Shown here piece after piece: positions 11,348-22,230 of a stretch of DNA of 64,000 bases. Each line of letters begins with the position of its first letter. The first letter of the stretch is position 1. The position numbers and the translations under genes are program-made. The DNA is taken from contig NC_056425.1 of NCBI RefSeq assembly GCF_905147365.1, forward strand, positions 689,501 to 753,500, in the 5' to 3' direction. Below the pieces are notes generated by a model. It saw nothing but the letters and a program-made list of their open reading frames with translations, did no database searches and was not told where the DNA came from. The stretch is from Aricia agestis (taxonomy: Eukaryota; Arthropoda; Insecta; Lepidoptera; Lycaenidae).

Positions 11348-14300
11348 TAATCTAGTATAAATATAATCTCAGCTTAAATGTTTTTTTAAAGACGCAGTAT
11401 TTTAAGGTAGGCATAGTATAACATTTTCATCATAGCAAAAACGCTAATAGCAAAAAAAGTTATCCTAACGCAGAACTACGAATGTACCATAATAGTTAAA
11501 AACATAATCACAAAAAAAAAACTAAAACAAAACAATACTTGATAAACGGAAACTCTAATTTAATTACATATTTAGTTATAAAAAACACCTCGCGTGTTAT
11601 AATACCCCAACTACAGTCTACACTCCACACGATCCGACATTCAGTCCAAAAAAACGAAGTAGGGACCACGGCCACGTAGGGACTGATTATTTTGTCTCGT
11701 TGTCGTAAACACTTGTGTCGTTAGGACAGGTTACTTTTAGAATTAATTATTAGTGTGATTAGAGTGCATGATATTATAATAATAACAATTTACATATTAT
11801 ATTATAAACATACACATTTCTTTTATGTATTTTTAAGGAAAAACGTTTTTTAGCTTATTAAAGGCCCTTAGGACTTAGGATGTTAGGCTAAAGAGAGCAT
11901 AGCGAGAAATGTGTTTTTAATCATAGTAGTATTTTGATATCGTTGTTTTTAATAATCAATAGAATTACATAATTGACCTTGCCTCGCTCTACACTATTGT
12001 ATTGGTTATCGAAAAACACTAATTTACTCGTCACTTAAATATGTGTAGCGAGTGAAAATGCACTATGTCGATATTTTCTAGCTCCCGAGTTTCTTTAGCT
12101 GGTTCTTTTCGTCAAGTTTACGAACTGTGGAAATAACCTAAACACCCAGCTCCAAATTCTCGAACCGACTTTAAATTATCAAAGAGCCAGGTTGGATCGT
12201 GTAGCATCACTTATACGCTAATGCCCCACTCGACGGTGCGTTAAATGCAGTGGGTCCAACTCAGTGCCGATTGTTTTCGACCACGGCCCGGAACCGTTCA
12301 TTATGTTACGAAACGTTAACTCAATATTATATAACGACGTACTGTTTAATGGACGATCAAAATGTATAGATGGCGTGGCTAAATTGACTAAGACATTTGG
12401 ACAATGTGCTGTCAGTGACATTTTGTTTTGGGCTGAAGAATGATGCTTCAATGTTGGACGAATTTTGGATCATGGAGGATGAGGAGAGTGGGGGGAGGCA
12501 CGACTGCCCAGGGCGCCGGATAAAAAGGGCCCCTTTTTTAGCTCTACCAGCACCAGCAGCTATACCTCGCTCTGGACGCTGGTATCTGCCAACGTTCTTG
12601 AGAAGTCATGGGCGGAAATGCTCTACATCTGTTTTGATTATTGGTCCTCATGTGGAAACGTAGAGGGGCCGTTCTTCAAATCCTTAATTTGCCTTCGCCG
12701 TTGTTTCTAACGAGGAATTGGTGCACCGCATATTCTACTACTGTGTCGACAGGATTGACCTATAATAACCATTTGATATGATTTCAGGGGTGCCCGAGGG
12801 ACATTGTCTGTCTTGGCACCCGCTTTGAAATTAATCAGAATATGTATATTTTTTAACAAAAAACAGACTTTGACGGTATTTTCTTGTCTTGTCATCAAAA
12901 AATCATTAATATCAGTTCACAAGCGACGGTCTCCTGTTTTGAAGTCGGTTCATAAACAGGAATGGAAGGTCATAAGAAGGCATCGTTGAGTAAAAATAAC
13001 TCTGCTCCCTTCCTCATTAGAAGTTAATTCTTATATGATTTGACCCTTGTTTTATGTCTCTGCCCTACAAACGTACAAAGGCGTATGACATCAATCGAAC
13101 ACGTGTCCCGAGTATAATCCTTTCAATTTCAAAACGCCTATTCATACAGGCGCTCCGAGATGGATGCGTCACTATAAAATATCTCTGGCAATAATTTATA
13201 ACACTTCCTCGTTGGGAACTTCAACTCTGCCCCATGGGGATAGGTGTGAAAATCCCGTGAGCTACGTTAATGTAAAGTTGGTCAAATTTACAAAATACTA
13301 GCAATCGCCCGTGCGGTCGCTTTGAACTCTATTTGTTTAGGATAGGGGTTGTTTTCGAATAGCAGTGGAGGTGTTGTTGTTTTGGAGGTGACGAGTATGG
13401 AAAATATTCAGTGTAAGAACATAGATGTCGAGTGATAGTGCGTGACGGTGGATAGGGCTGCTACTGCAAGAGTTTTGATATTTTTTTTCTCGACAATGCG
13501 AAAGTTATGTGGGTTTTTTATTACAGAGGTTGAAACTAAACAGAATAGGCGTCGAAGGATTTTTGACAGAAGTTTGTTTTTTCAATAGTGTCGCTGAATC
13601 ACTGTTTGTTTTGGTAAGGTTTTGAGGTAGTTGGGTAAAAATTACTGTTAAGAATATTAAATTGCAAGTTGGCAGGCGCTGAGTATTGGGAATATATTGT
13701 GATAACACAATAATACATTTTTTCCACGCGATCAAGTTGGGGTATATTAACTCTACTCCGACACATGGGCGTAGCGAGGTACGGGCAAGAGAGCGATCGG
13801 TCGCTAATGCTCACTAGTTTCATACCTAAACGTGGAGCGGAGAGAGTTGCGGCGTGAGAGGGGAGGCATTCAATCCCGTTCGCTCGCTCATTTTTTTTTA
13901 ATTTTTACCTCACCTTCAATACTATTGTAAGATTCGAAGTTTAGGATTTTCTTAATGTGTCCTCCCTACCCCCTATGCCCCCTCTATATAGAATCCTGGC
14001 AGAAACACAAAGCGGACCATGGCGGTCTACTGTCCCTGCGTCTTACAATTATTTACATCAAGTCACGTGCGAATTTGACAATTTCATCTATACCAGAGAA
14101 AGTGGACAACGCCGCTAAAGAAGTTTTCACTTTAGACTGTCACACTTTAACATTGGCGATTATTTTTCTTTAAAATAATAGCAATGATGACATAAAAAGA
14201 GCGATTAACTTCGGAAGCACTTTAAAAAAGAAGAAGAAGACTCGTGCGTGTCAACCCTAAAGTGATTGTTTATTTTCCGCTTGCCGCGGCTCGCGGCTGA

Positions 14301-14429
14301 CGCATCTGGTGAGTCACGCGCACTAACGCTGATTTGTGTTCCCCGTCTTAGGTGAAACAAACATTACAACTGTTAAATAATCGACGATGTAGGTTACCAC
14401 TTGTTGAAATGTAATCCAATGTGATGAAG
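11348..14429. other. 3 kb stretch without recognised genes or repeats
   Basis: Only short ORFs occur (largest ~88 codons at 12397-12663). None has family hallmarks, splice context or repeat support. A patch at 13290-13320 ('tagcaatcgcccgtgcggtc') resembles the head of a lepidopteran dispersed repeat. Unsplit exons of a host gene cannot be excluded by eye. Confidence 0.4.
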
Positions 14430-14867
14430 ACTCCAGTGGTTTAGAGCTCTCAACCTGGAGAGGGGGTCGTGCGTTTTATTCCCGTTGGATACTTGTATTT
14501 AAGTAGGCGCGAGTTTGCGGGCAAAAGCCGTGGTCTAAACCAAGGGGCTAGTCGTATAATTTCATAATATACGTCTCTGTAGTCTGGTGGATTAATGAGG
14601 CTCTTCACTTGTGGGTTAGATTTCCACGTAGTAAAAATGTGTCCAAGTTTGGTTAGGTTCAGGCTGATCATCGTATTGTCTCACAAGAAGATCCATGCGT
14701 CAAATGAGAGTATAAAATATCACCAGTCGAGTCGGTCATTCTCTCGGTTACGAAAAGAAAGAATGGAAGAGAGCTCTTGTGTACTGCTGCTGTACTTGGG
14801 CTTATATCGCTCATTTGTAGCTGGCCTGATTTCAATAAAACTGACCATCGTCACCACAATTTTTTAA
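14430..14867 (+). mobile_element. Diverged S1 tRNA-SINE (one or two overlapping copies)
   Basis: A degraded head at 14433-14487 ('ccagtggtttagagctc', 'cgttggatac') is followed by a second head-like stretch and a body. The body includes 'caagtttggttagg', 'gatccatgcgtcaaatga', 'gagctcttgtgtact' and 'tagctggcctgatttcaat'. It is far more diverged than the copies at 1856, 20607 and 61883, hence older. Confidence 0.65.
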
Positions 14868-15022
14868 AATTTTTTGGGAGGCATTACGGCAGGTGTTTAC
14901 TAAGTCTATTGTATTTTGCGCCAGCACTGCAATTACAGGCGTCTGACAGCAGTTACCACTTGGTGAAAACGCCTATTGAATTGCTGTCACAAATACCTAT
15001 TAGCTTTGTCCATACTGTGCCT

Positions 15023-15464
15023 TTTTAGGGTTCCGTACCCAAAGGGTAAAACCGGGAGCCTATTACTAAGACTTCGTTGTCTGTCCGTCTGTCCGTCTGT
15101 CTATCTATCTGTCTGTCTGTCTATCTGTCTGTCGCCAGGTTATATCTCAAGAACCGCTATAGCTAGACTTCTGAAATTTTATCTGTTGCCGCCGTAACAA
15201 AAAAATACTAAAAACAAAATAACATTAATATTTAAGGGGTGCTCCCATACAACAAACGTGATTTTTTTGGCCTTTCTTGCTTGTTATCAATAATGATAAG
15301 TGGTAGGCACTTGAAATTTTCACAAAGACCTTAAATATATGTGTAGGTACTTTAATAATAAAAATCTCATAATCCCATACAAAAAACACAATTTTTGGCC
15401 CATTTTTTCTCTATAACGGTACGGAACCCTTCGTGCGCGAGTCCGACTCGCACTTGGCCGATTA
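15023..15464 (+). repeat. Dispersed repeat D, full-length copy 2
   Basis: Starts 'tttttagggttccgtacc', contains a GTCT/GTCC tract at 15079-15133, and ends 'ggaacccttcgtgcgcga' then 'cgcacttggccgatt'. Opposite orientation to 5809-6216. Confidence 0.65.
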
Positions 15465-16836
15465 TTTTGTTCATCAAGGGCATGCGTTATAGCGCAGTCA
15501 ACATCGCATATGAGGCATGCCCGCGACGCTATGACACTTTTCTTTCCAACGCCGGTGGATTTTGACGCATTCAAATATTGAATATGCCAAACGAAAGTTG
15601 AATAAAAAGATGATGACAAAAAGTGGAGATGAAATTGCATAGTGTGGACATAGCTAATCATTTGCTGTATCAAGCCAACATGCTAAGAGCATATCATTTT
15701 CACCACACAACCTATATTACAATATCTATGTTATGGGGTTTTCAGCGGCTATTCTAAGAAGTAGGGCTCCAGTGCTTTGACACACGAAACCTGTCATTTG
15801 TGGCAATTTCCCGCTGATAACTACTGCTGCATTTCACCATAGATGTAGAAAAGGGAAGGAAAGCATGGCGTTTTTCATTAAAAAAAAAAGTGTGGCCCTC
15901 AGGGACTGCCGCGGTAAAACCATCGCATAGCATTTTTTATCAACTTATGAAATTATAATTCGCATACGTCTAGTTGCACCCACACACGATGGACGATGCA
16001 CGGCAACTCCGCGCCGGTACAGTGGTGCAGCAACGCTGTTCGGAGTGGAGGGTGTTAGGTTTATTTTCGTTACGGAATTTCTTGATTCGATCGCCTTGCT
16101 AAAAGCCCGCAATAAAAGCTATGCAATAGCTTAAGTAAGTATCTCATAATTTTTAAAAGATTTTTAAAATTTTTACAAATTCTTTCTTACCAGACACTAA
16201 AAAAGGTTTTTTTAATCACACCCCTAAGGAGGTTAATAAGGATCAAAATTTGCTTCCTAGGAATTCTTATTCACACGTTAGTTATGCAATAAAGCAATAA
16301 GCAGTAAACAAATATTTGTAGCACTTGCAGTTAAACTAACTATTGGACTGAAATAACTGGATGCTCTATTGTTTTGTAATTTCAGTGCACCCAAGGGAAT
16401 AATTTCATATTACTGAAGAACAAAGTCGGTAGTTTCAAATAAATATCTTTCTCTTGTTATATCTTCCTATCTGATCTTTTATATAAAATTCTCGTGTCGT
16501 GGTTTTTGTTGCCAATATCGTCTGAATAGGTCTAACAATCAAAATGTTTTATCAGAGTTTTTAGAACGCGCGCCATTGTTAAATCTTTTAAGCCTCGATG
16601 GTAACAGGAAGGTGTTGTTTGACGTGTGTGTCTGTCTGCCTGCGGGGCCGGGGTTGTAAGACCTAAACAGGTGGACCGAATTAGTCTCGGTGGGAATGAT
16701 CGAGAGTGTTCCTAGCCTGAATTAATCATTCGCAGCTCGCTCACTACTAGAAAATTTCCTTTTTTAATTCTATAATTTATACTTATTAACCGACTTCCGA
16801 AAAGCAGGAATTTTCTCATATCAACCTTATACTTTT
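15465..16836. other. Stretch with no recognised gene
   Basis: Non-repetitive by eye apart from a GTGTGTCTGTCTGCCTG patch at 16624. The ORF at 15320-15673 spans the D repeat end and is not supported. Confidence 0.4.
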
Positions 16837-16920
16837 GTATACAGTTAAGGCCGTGTTCAAACCAAACTGACTGTAAGCCGCCGAATGTGAGCCGGCTCAC
16901 TGTGAGCCCCAGTGTTAACG

Positions 16921-16943
16921 TTTTTTTTTTTTTTTTTTTTTTT
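16921..16943 (-). other. Terminal poly(A) of the viral insertion
   Basis: A run of 24 T on the plus strand ends the insert directly after the left duplication, as expected for the priming end of a retro-insertion on the minus strand. Confidence 0.75.
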
Positions 16944-16944
16944 T

Positions 16945-17081
16945 ATTATAAAATTGGGGCCGTCTATAGACTGTTCGTCCATATCCTTTTTTTGTTATTT
17001 TATTATTTAGATTTTTCGCACCAAGGATAATTGAAATAATATTATGAATTTTAATTAATTGTGGTCCATCACGCCATGGAC
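16945..17081 (-). other. Orphan ~137 nt segment between two poly(A) tracts
   Basis: This AT-rich segment lies 3' of the first A-tract and 5' of the terminal A-tract of the viral insertion. It has no recognised domain and no match elsewhere in the window. The apparent small ORF across it encodes lysine runs from the A-tracts and is not real. It could be a second RNA joined by template switching, or part of the viral 3' region. Confidence 0.5.
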
Positions 17082-17127
17082 ATTTTTTTTTTTTTTTTTT
17101 TTTTTTTTTATATATATATATATATAT
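17082..17127. repeat. Internal poly(T/A) plus (TA)n tract
   Basis: A run of 28 T (17082-17109), then alternating TA to ~17127. On the minus strand this is a TA repeat followed by a long A-run, placed about 210 nt past the helicase stop codon. Confidence 0.8.
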
Positions 17128-17321
17128 GTGTATATGTATATTTAATAGAATAGAGTATAATATGTTATACATATAATAAATAAATATATACATTTATTGT
17201 TTTATAAATTGCATAATAATAATATTAATGTTTTGAACGGTGAGGTCCCAGTCGGTGTGGCGGCCAGTAGATCCGACATTTTCCGATTTCCTTAGATTTT
17301 ATGCTGCTCCACCCTTTGCCT

Positions 17322-19448
17322 TTAGATGTTGTGACATTGGCTTGGTGGAGAGGGGTCACTCAAGCTGGGTGGAGTTTCTAGGTTGTTAAAAAGACATCGT
17401 TCTGTGTCGAATCTACCCGCCATGTGGCTTAGGACTTTATCGTTCCTGTCTTTTATAGCCATTTTTATATTATAATCTCTTATGTGTTCGGTTGACACCT
17501 CCGTGGCTCTTTTTATGAAGCTTGCCACAGCGTCTCCATCAGTGTCAGTGTAATAGACACAGGTGTTAGTGTGCCGGGATATGGCTACAACTGCATGAGG
17601 AACGCTGTCATGGATTGCCAGCTTTCGGGACTTGGTCTGTATGATGATCACCGAGGGACTCGTTAATCCCTGAGCTTCATGGATTGTGAGGACGCGAGAG
17701 TCCGTTCCCGATCCATAGCCTGTATTAGTGAGGGCTGCTTTCTCCTCTTGTGTGTGGACAAGATACAGGGTATTTAGATTGGTTTTAGGTATTCTCGCTC
17801 CTGAATACTTCATTAGCTTTAGGGACCGCACTATTTCCTTCGATGAATAGATGTTATTATAGACCATGCTTAAGGCGTATGCCACATCCATAGGGCTCCT
17901 GTGTGTGCAAGACAACTCCTGGGTGATGCTGGTTACCAGGTTTGGACGAGTGTAATTAAGTTTAAAGAGGTTTTCACGCTCTATAAACGGGAGTTGGTTA
18001 ATATCTCCAATGAGGATAACATCGTTGGCGCCTGTTAACTGATTCGCCATGACGATTGAGCCGAAATGGTTCATGAGGGCCTCGTCAACTATCAACCTTT
18101 TGTAGGTTTCTTTTGTCCCATTTACCAGCAAAGAGGCCATGGTACGAACTTTATCTTTAACTTTGTTGCCAGTTCGTAGCGATAGCCTTTGCTTTAGATC
18201 CTCGGCTGCTTCGATTGTCGTTGTTATTATAACGTCTGTTTCCTCATTGAAGTTATTAATGATCCAAGTTGTCTTCCCACATCCAGGAACCCCATTGACC
18301 CACGAGTAGTTGATAGGTTTCGCGAATATATCCCAGTCCATGCTGGATTCGGGGTCCCCAGATAGGACTTCTGCCATTTCTAGTATCCTGTCTTCCAGCA
18401 TTATTCTGGTACATTCCGCTATTACCACTATTGGATCCTCAGATTTTGTGATAAATTTGAGAGTTCCCGTGCGTTTTGTCTCATCCTCGTCCAGAACCAC
18501 GAATCCGCAGTCGGCACTTAACGCCGCCATATACTGCCCTGTCATCGCCCCGGCAATTATTGTGGAGGTGACATTGTCGTATATGGCAGCTTTTGCATCC
18601 TCGAGTCTCACTTCTAACAGCTTTTGATTTTTCCGCTGATAGGCCTGCATGATCTTATTGCAGGTCAAGAGCTTTATGGTCTTATTTGCTCTTATTATCG
18701 CCTGGAACTCGAGGAAGGCATTTATTATATGATCTTCGGGGCTCTGGGCCAGTCTGAGTTTTGGCGGGAGCACTTGCCCGAGATCGGCCCTATATCTTTT
18801 GTTTTTATTTGCCGGTGTTTGTGTAGATGGTTCCCTCAAAAAAGCCTCCATTGCTAAAGCCTGCCGATTTGTTTGTGACGAAGCCTTGATCCGAGAAAGG
18901 GTGTTTTTATCCTCGATCATTCTTTCACGATGAAGTACTTTTTTGATGGAGCCCACAAACGCTTTTAATTTGGCCGTTGAGTTTAGAGACTTCTTAATTT
19001 CATTTTTATTTCTCTCTTTCTCATCCTCTTTTTTGGTCTCCCGTGATGCTTGGAGTCGTTCACTTGCGGAGGATGAGTTCGCCTTATTGCTGGGTTGGGA
19101 CGTTGCTGGCTGATCATCACGATTCTTTTTGAGGAAGCTTAGGTCATCCCCTCTGTTCTCGTAGACGATTATCTCATGATGTTCTGAGGCTTTTACTATT
19201 CCATAGTAATTTGCAGCCCTGCCTTTGTCCTGTCCCAGTGACATGGCGTCTACGCTGATTATGCGTGGGGTGATACTGTGTCTTATCCCCATTGCTCCCA
19301 ACTCCTTCAAAGACGAACATGCCCGTTCAAAGGCTGTTTGCGCATCCCATTCGAATACTATTATCGTTTTGGTGTCTGATTTCAGTATTCTGCATGGTTG
19401 GCCAGCGAAGGTAGTTGTTGGGAGAGCTAAATATTTGCTCATTTTCAT
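17322..19448 (-). CDS. Endogenous viral superfamily 1 RNA helicase-like protein (708 aa)
   Basis: This is the longest ORF in the window. The C-terminal half carries SF1 helicase motifs: Walker A 'GVPGCGKTT' (about residues 386-394), Walker B 'RLIVDEAL' (~450-457), motif III 'GDINQLPF' (~481-488), motif V 'TIHEAQG' (~587-593) and motif VI 'AVVAISRHTN' (~619-628). This arrangement is typical of helicases of alphavirus-like positive-strand RNA viruses, which unwind RNA during replication (family knowledge). Residues ~110-175 are polar and charged and look disordered; the N-terminal ~300 residues are not recognised. Neither methyltransferase nor polymerase motifs are seen. The frame stays open upstream of the chosen ATG, for about 26 codons, right to the insertion edge at 19527, so the source gene was probably longer and is 5'-truncated. 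No internal stop or frameshift is seen. Whether it is transcribed in the host is unknown. Confidence 0.8.
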   Translation of the reverse strand: MKMSKYLALPTTTFAGQPCRILKSDTKTIIVFEWDAQTAFERACSSLKELGAMGIRHSITPRIISVDAMSLGQDKGRAANYYGIVKASEHHEIIVYENRGDDLSFLKKNRDDQPATSQPSNKANSSSASERLQASRETKKEDEKERNKNEIKKSLNSTAKLKAFVGSIKKVLHRERMIEDKNTLSRIKASSQTNRQALAMEAFLREPSTQTPANKNKRYRADLGQVLPPKLRLAQSPEDHIINAFLEFQAIIRANKTIKLLTCNKIMQAYQRKNQKLLEVRLEDAKAAIYDNVTSTIIAGAMTGQYMAALSADCGFVVLDEDETKRTGTLKFITKSEDPIVVIAECTRIMLEDRILEMAEVLSGDPESSMDWDIFAKPINYSWVNGVPGCGKTTWIINNFNEETDVIITTTIEAAEDLKQRLSLRTGNKVKDKVRTMASLLVNGTKETYKRLIVDEALMNHFGSIVMANQLTGANDVILIGDINQLPFIERENLFKLNYTRPNLVTSITQELSCTHRSPMDVAYALSMVYNNIYSSKEIVRSLKLMKYSGARIPKTNLNTLYLVHTQEEKAALTNTGYGSGTDSRVLTIHEAQGLTSPSVIIIQTKSRKLAIHDSVPHAVVAISRHTNTCVYYTDTDGDAVASFIKRATEVSTEHIRDYNIKMAIKDRNDKVLSHMAGRFDTERCLFNNLETPPSLSDPSPPSQCHNI

Positions 19449-19580
19449 GTTCGTCTTTGATGTACTTCCGTTTAGGATTGCTGCTAGTCCCGGTGAGATG
19501 TTGACGTGGTTGGGAGTGCTAAGACGCCAGTGTTAACGTTAAAATAAACAGTATCTTTTGTTCGCAGTATACTGACTATA

Positions 19581-19880
19581 ATAATAATAACAAATAACTC
19601 CCCACACCGGTTTCGGTGACGGTGGCCGGTTTCATGGAAACCAGGCCAGCTACGCAGGAGTAATTTTATAGTGCCCAAGTGTGTGCGCAGTACACAAGAG
19701 CACTCTCTATTCCTTTTACTCTCCTAACCCAGTGGGACGGAAGACCGACACGACTGGCGAGAGATCAGGCGCAGGACCGACTTTTTACATGCCCATCCGA
19801 CGCATGGATCATCTTACTTGTCAGACAATCAGGTGATCAGCCGGCATTGTCCTAACCAAACTTGGAACTATGGAACTATG
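19581..19880 (-). mobile_element. S1 SINE, 5'-truncated, with TSD
   Basis: Reverse-oriented body with a (TTA)n tail at 19581-19597 and the tRNA head missing. A 9 bp duplication, 'ctgactata', flanks it at 19572-19580 and 19881-19889. It lies in the same transposon arm as the viral insertion. Confidence 0.8.
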
Positions 19881-20394
19881 CTGACTATACGCTATAGCGG
19901 ACGTAGCTACGTAGCCAATCAGCGTCCGCAGAGCGTAGTGACGTGCTACATAAGACATTACGTGCGGACGCGACGCTGATGGCTATAGCGTATAGTCAGC
20001 ATACTGTGAACGAAAAATACGTTTACACTGGGGCTCACAGTCGGCGGCTTACAGTCAATTTGTTTTGAACACGGCCCTAACTGTATACAGGGGGCTCATA
20101 CACACCATAAAGTATTATCAATTTATCACTTTGTTTTGTTACAACCTGTATAATTTATGTTACTTTTTATCGATTATATTTACGTAATTTTCTATGGGCT
20201 ATGGCAAAGTTCTATGGGCATATCTACAGCAGCTGCTTCTATGGTATACATTATTAAAGCATGTCCGTGCGAATCCGACCAGCTGTTATATAACGAAGGA
20301 TCATTACGCCGGAATTTTTAACAGTTTCCTATACGAACATGTTGATAGTCGACGCCTTCTTGATAGAACAATTGCAGGCGTTTTAGGAAACTTC

Positions 20395-20590
20395 TCTAAA
20401 AGGATATGCAATGTTTTCACGCTAGAGGCATCAGGCAGCACATGCAGACAGAAAACAAAAAGTTTTTTTGACGTTTGACAACGTTTCTGTCAATATTCTG
20501 ATATGACGTGTGCAACATGTCGGATAGTCGGACTATACTGTATATGCTAGTAGCGCCCTCTGTTCCCTATTTGCTTTTGGCTGCATATAA
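20395..20590. repeat. Family A dispersed repeat
   Basis: Carries 'gacgtttgacaacgtttctg', 'caatattctgatatgacg' and 'gtagcgccctctgt', shared with 25425-25530 and, inverted, with 48760-48915 and 45-440. The short ORF at 20194-20478 runs into this repeat and is not considered a gene. Confidence 0.6.
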
Positions 20591-20606
20591 AAAAATTATA
20601 ACTCAA

Positions 20607-20982
20607 TATTAATAACTCCCACACCGGTTTCGGTGACGGTGGCCGGTTTCATTGAAACCAGGCCCGTTACGCAGGAGTAATTTTATAGTGACCAAGTGTG
20701 TGCACAGTACACAAGAGATCTCTCTATTCCATTTACTCTCATAACCCAGTGGGACGGAAGACCGACACGACTGGCGAGAGGTCAGGCGCAGGACCGACTT
20801 TATACATGCCCATCCGACGCATGGATCATATTCTTACTTGTCAGACAATCAGGTGATCAGCCTGCATTGTCCTAACACACAACAACACAAAATTGGAAAT
20901 AACATGTTTCTAACGCGGGATTCGAACCCACGACCTCCGAGTCAAGAGCCATGCTCTGAACCACTGGACCACGGAGGCGTCG
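20607..20982 (-). mobile_element. S1 tRNA-SINE, full-length, with TSD
   Basis: Reverse-oriented, with the tRNA-like head at 20912-20980 (B box 'ggattcgaaccc' on the plus strand). A 9 bp duplication, 'ataactcaa', lies at 20598-20606 and 20983-20991. The tail is short and ATT-rich. Confidence 0.85.
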
Positions 20983-21637
20983 ATAACTCAAGATATTTGT
21001 ATTAGCTCCGTGCTCAAGATAGATATACAAAAATCGACAATAGACAGGATTGTCGTTTTTTCTATTTTAAAATTACTTAATCACAAAAATACTTTTCCTG
21101 TGTAATACTTAATAGTTGTATTTACCCTGTCAGATTAAACGATATATTAAGATACTTTTTATCCCGAAAAATGTATGGTTCCCGCACGATAAACCAATTT
21201 TGGTCCACCGGGGTTGTGGGCGTAATTTAGCTTTTAAAAGATTTTTTTTACGTTTACGACGCAGGTTATTAGTTTTTCTGCTTAGTATAGTTTTCCTTAC
21301 AATTTACAAAAAACTTTGTAATGTGTGATGTTAACAGCTAATAATATAAAATCACGTCTGATTTCGGTAGAGACTAGAGATTTGTCCGGGCGATAGCGGG
21401 GCGCGGGTCAGAGGCGTATCTACTTATTAATATCGCCCCTCAATAGAAATACTTGATCATTTGGGTCCCTCCAGACCGCGTACAGACTAGCGGTACGTTT
21501 TGAGGCACTTAAACTACTGTGACGATGTTTCATCAAGTCCACATAAAAAAAAAAATCGCAGCAAAATCCATTGCGTAGTTTATAAGATCTAAGTATAATA
21601 AATATACAGCGGGAAGCAATTTGTAATGTGTAGAGAA

Positions 21638-21911
21638 GGCAAAATTTTAAGATAAGTACTGGTAGCTTAAACCAACTCTTGCGGGTTCTTCAGTGATGTC
21701 AGTCTATGGGCGAAGGACGAGCACTTTGGTGAGATATTTGCCCGTTTGCTACTAATCATTAAAAAAAAAACCTACTCATCCTACCAGGATGAGATCATAA
21801 GATCTCATCAAATATCTCACCAAAGTGCTCGTCCTTCGCCCATAGACTGACATCACTGAAGAACCCGCAAGAGTTGGTCTAAGCTACCAGTACTTATCTT
21901 AAAATGTTGCC
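21638..21911. mobile_element. Foldback MITE with ~103 bp near-perfect arms
   Basis: The left arm 21638-21741 and right arm 21809-21911 differ at only a few positions, including across 'gcgggttcttcagtgatgtc'. A ~67 bp loop separates them. Low divergence between arms suggests a recent origin or gene conversion. Confidence 0.85.
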
Positions 21912-22230
21912 TTCTGACGAGAAACTAGATTACTTAAATCTTGACTACCAACACCATCATTAATTTTTACTAACAGCAATAAAACTTTACCGTCATTGTT
22001 ATACTAGTCTTCAGAACGTTGTAAAAGTATGCCACATGTGTTTTTAATTTATTAATTTTATCCTCCACATTAATCACTATTACAACCATTAATTATTTTA
22101 ATATTTCACTAAACAAAGCAACAGTGTAGAATCTATTTTTGTTCTGGTTATTAGGCATTCGGATTCAAAAATATAGGTCGTGAATTTTGCAGCTTTACAT
22201 TGTCTAGACTCTAGTATTTCAATAGTAATT

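Larger units (their letters stand above)
16909..19540 (-). mobile_element. Retro-inserted RNA-virus-like cDNA (endogenous viral element) with TSD and poly(A)
   Basis: A 14 bp direct repeat, 'ccagtgttaacgtt', flanks the insert at 16909-16922 and 19527-19540. On the minus strand the insert reads 5' edge, long helicase ORF, ~210 nt untranslated stretch, (TA)n and a first A-tract (17082-17109), a ~140 nt segment, then a terminal A-tract (16921-16943). Duplication plus 3' A-tail is the hallmark of LINE-driven target-primed reverse transcription (established). The host is the left arm of the 16838-20096 element, whose right arm shows the uninterrupted site. Confidence 0.8.
16838..20096. mobile_element. 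Long-armed inverted-repeat transposon/MITE hosting two retro-insertions
   Basis: 'tgtatacagttaaggccgtg' at the left is inverted at the right, 'cacggccctaactgtatac' (20077-20095). After ignoring the insertions at 16921-19540 and 19581-19880, the left arm continues parallel to the right arm through 'gactgtaagccgccg', 'gtgagccccagtgt', 'cagtatactgactatacgctatagc' (as two adjoining blocks) and 'gcgtccgc'. The arms are therefore about 150 bp long. No transposase is present. Confidence 0.75.

Noticed and set aside
12397..12663. 88-codon ORF in the quiet 11-14 kb region
   Set aside because: No recognisable domain, no splice or promoter support; length is expected by chance.
15060..15135. GTCT/GTCC repeats considered as a CRISPR-like or satellite array
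   Set aside because: Units are 4 bp with no spacers; it is the internal microsatellite of repeat D.
16915..17193. Minus-strand ORF of 92 codons with lysine runs downstream of the viral helicase
   Set aside because: It is made by reading through the two poly(A) tracts and the TA repeat; no domain and no plausible start.
18310..18857. Plus-strand ORFs opposite the helicase
   Set aside because: They are antisense shadows of the long minus-strand ORF.
17322..19448. Helicase ORF considered as an ordinary host helicase
   Set aside because: Motif spelling fits viral SF1 helicases, and the direct repeats and A-tails mark it as an inserted cDNA; domestication remains possible but is not shown.
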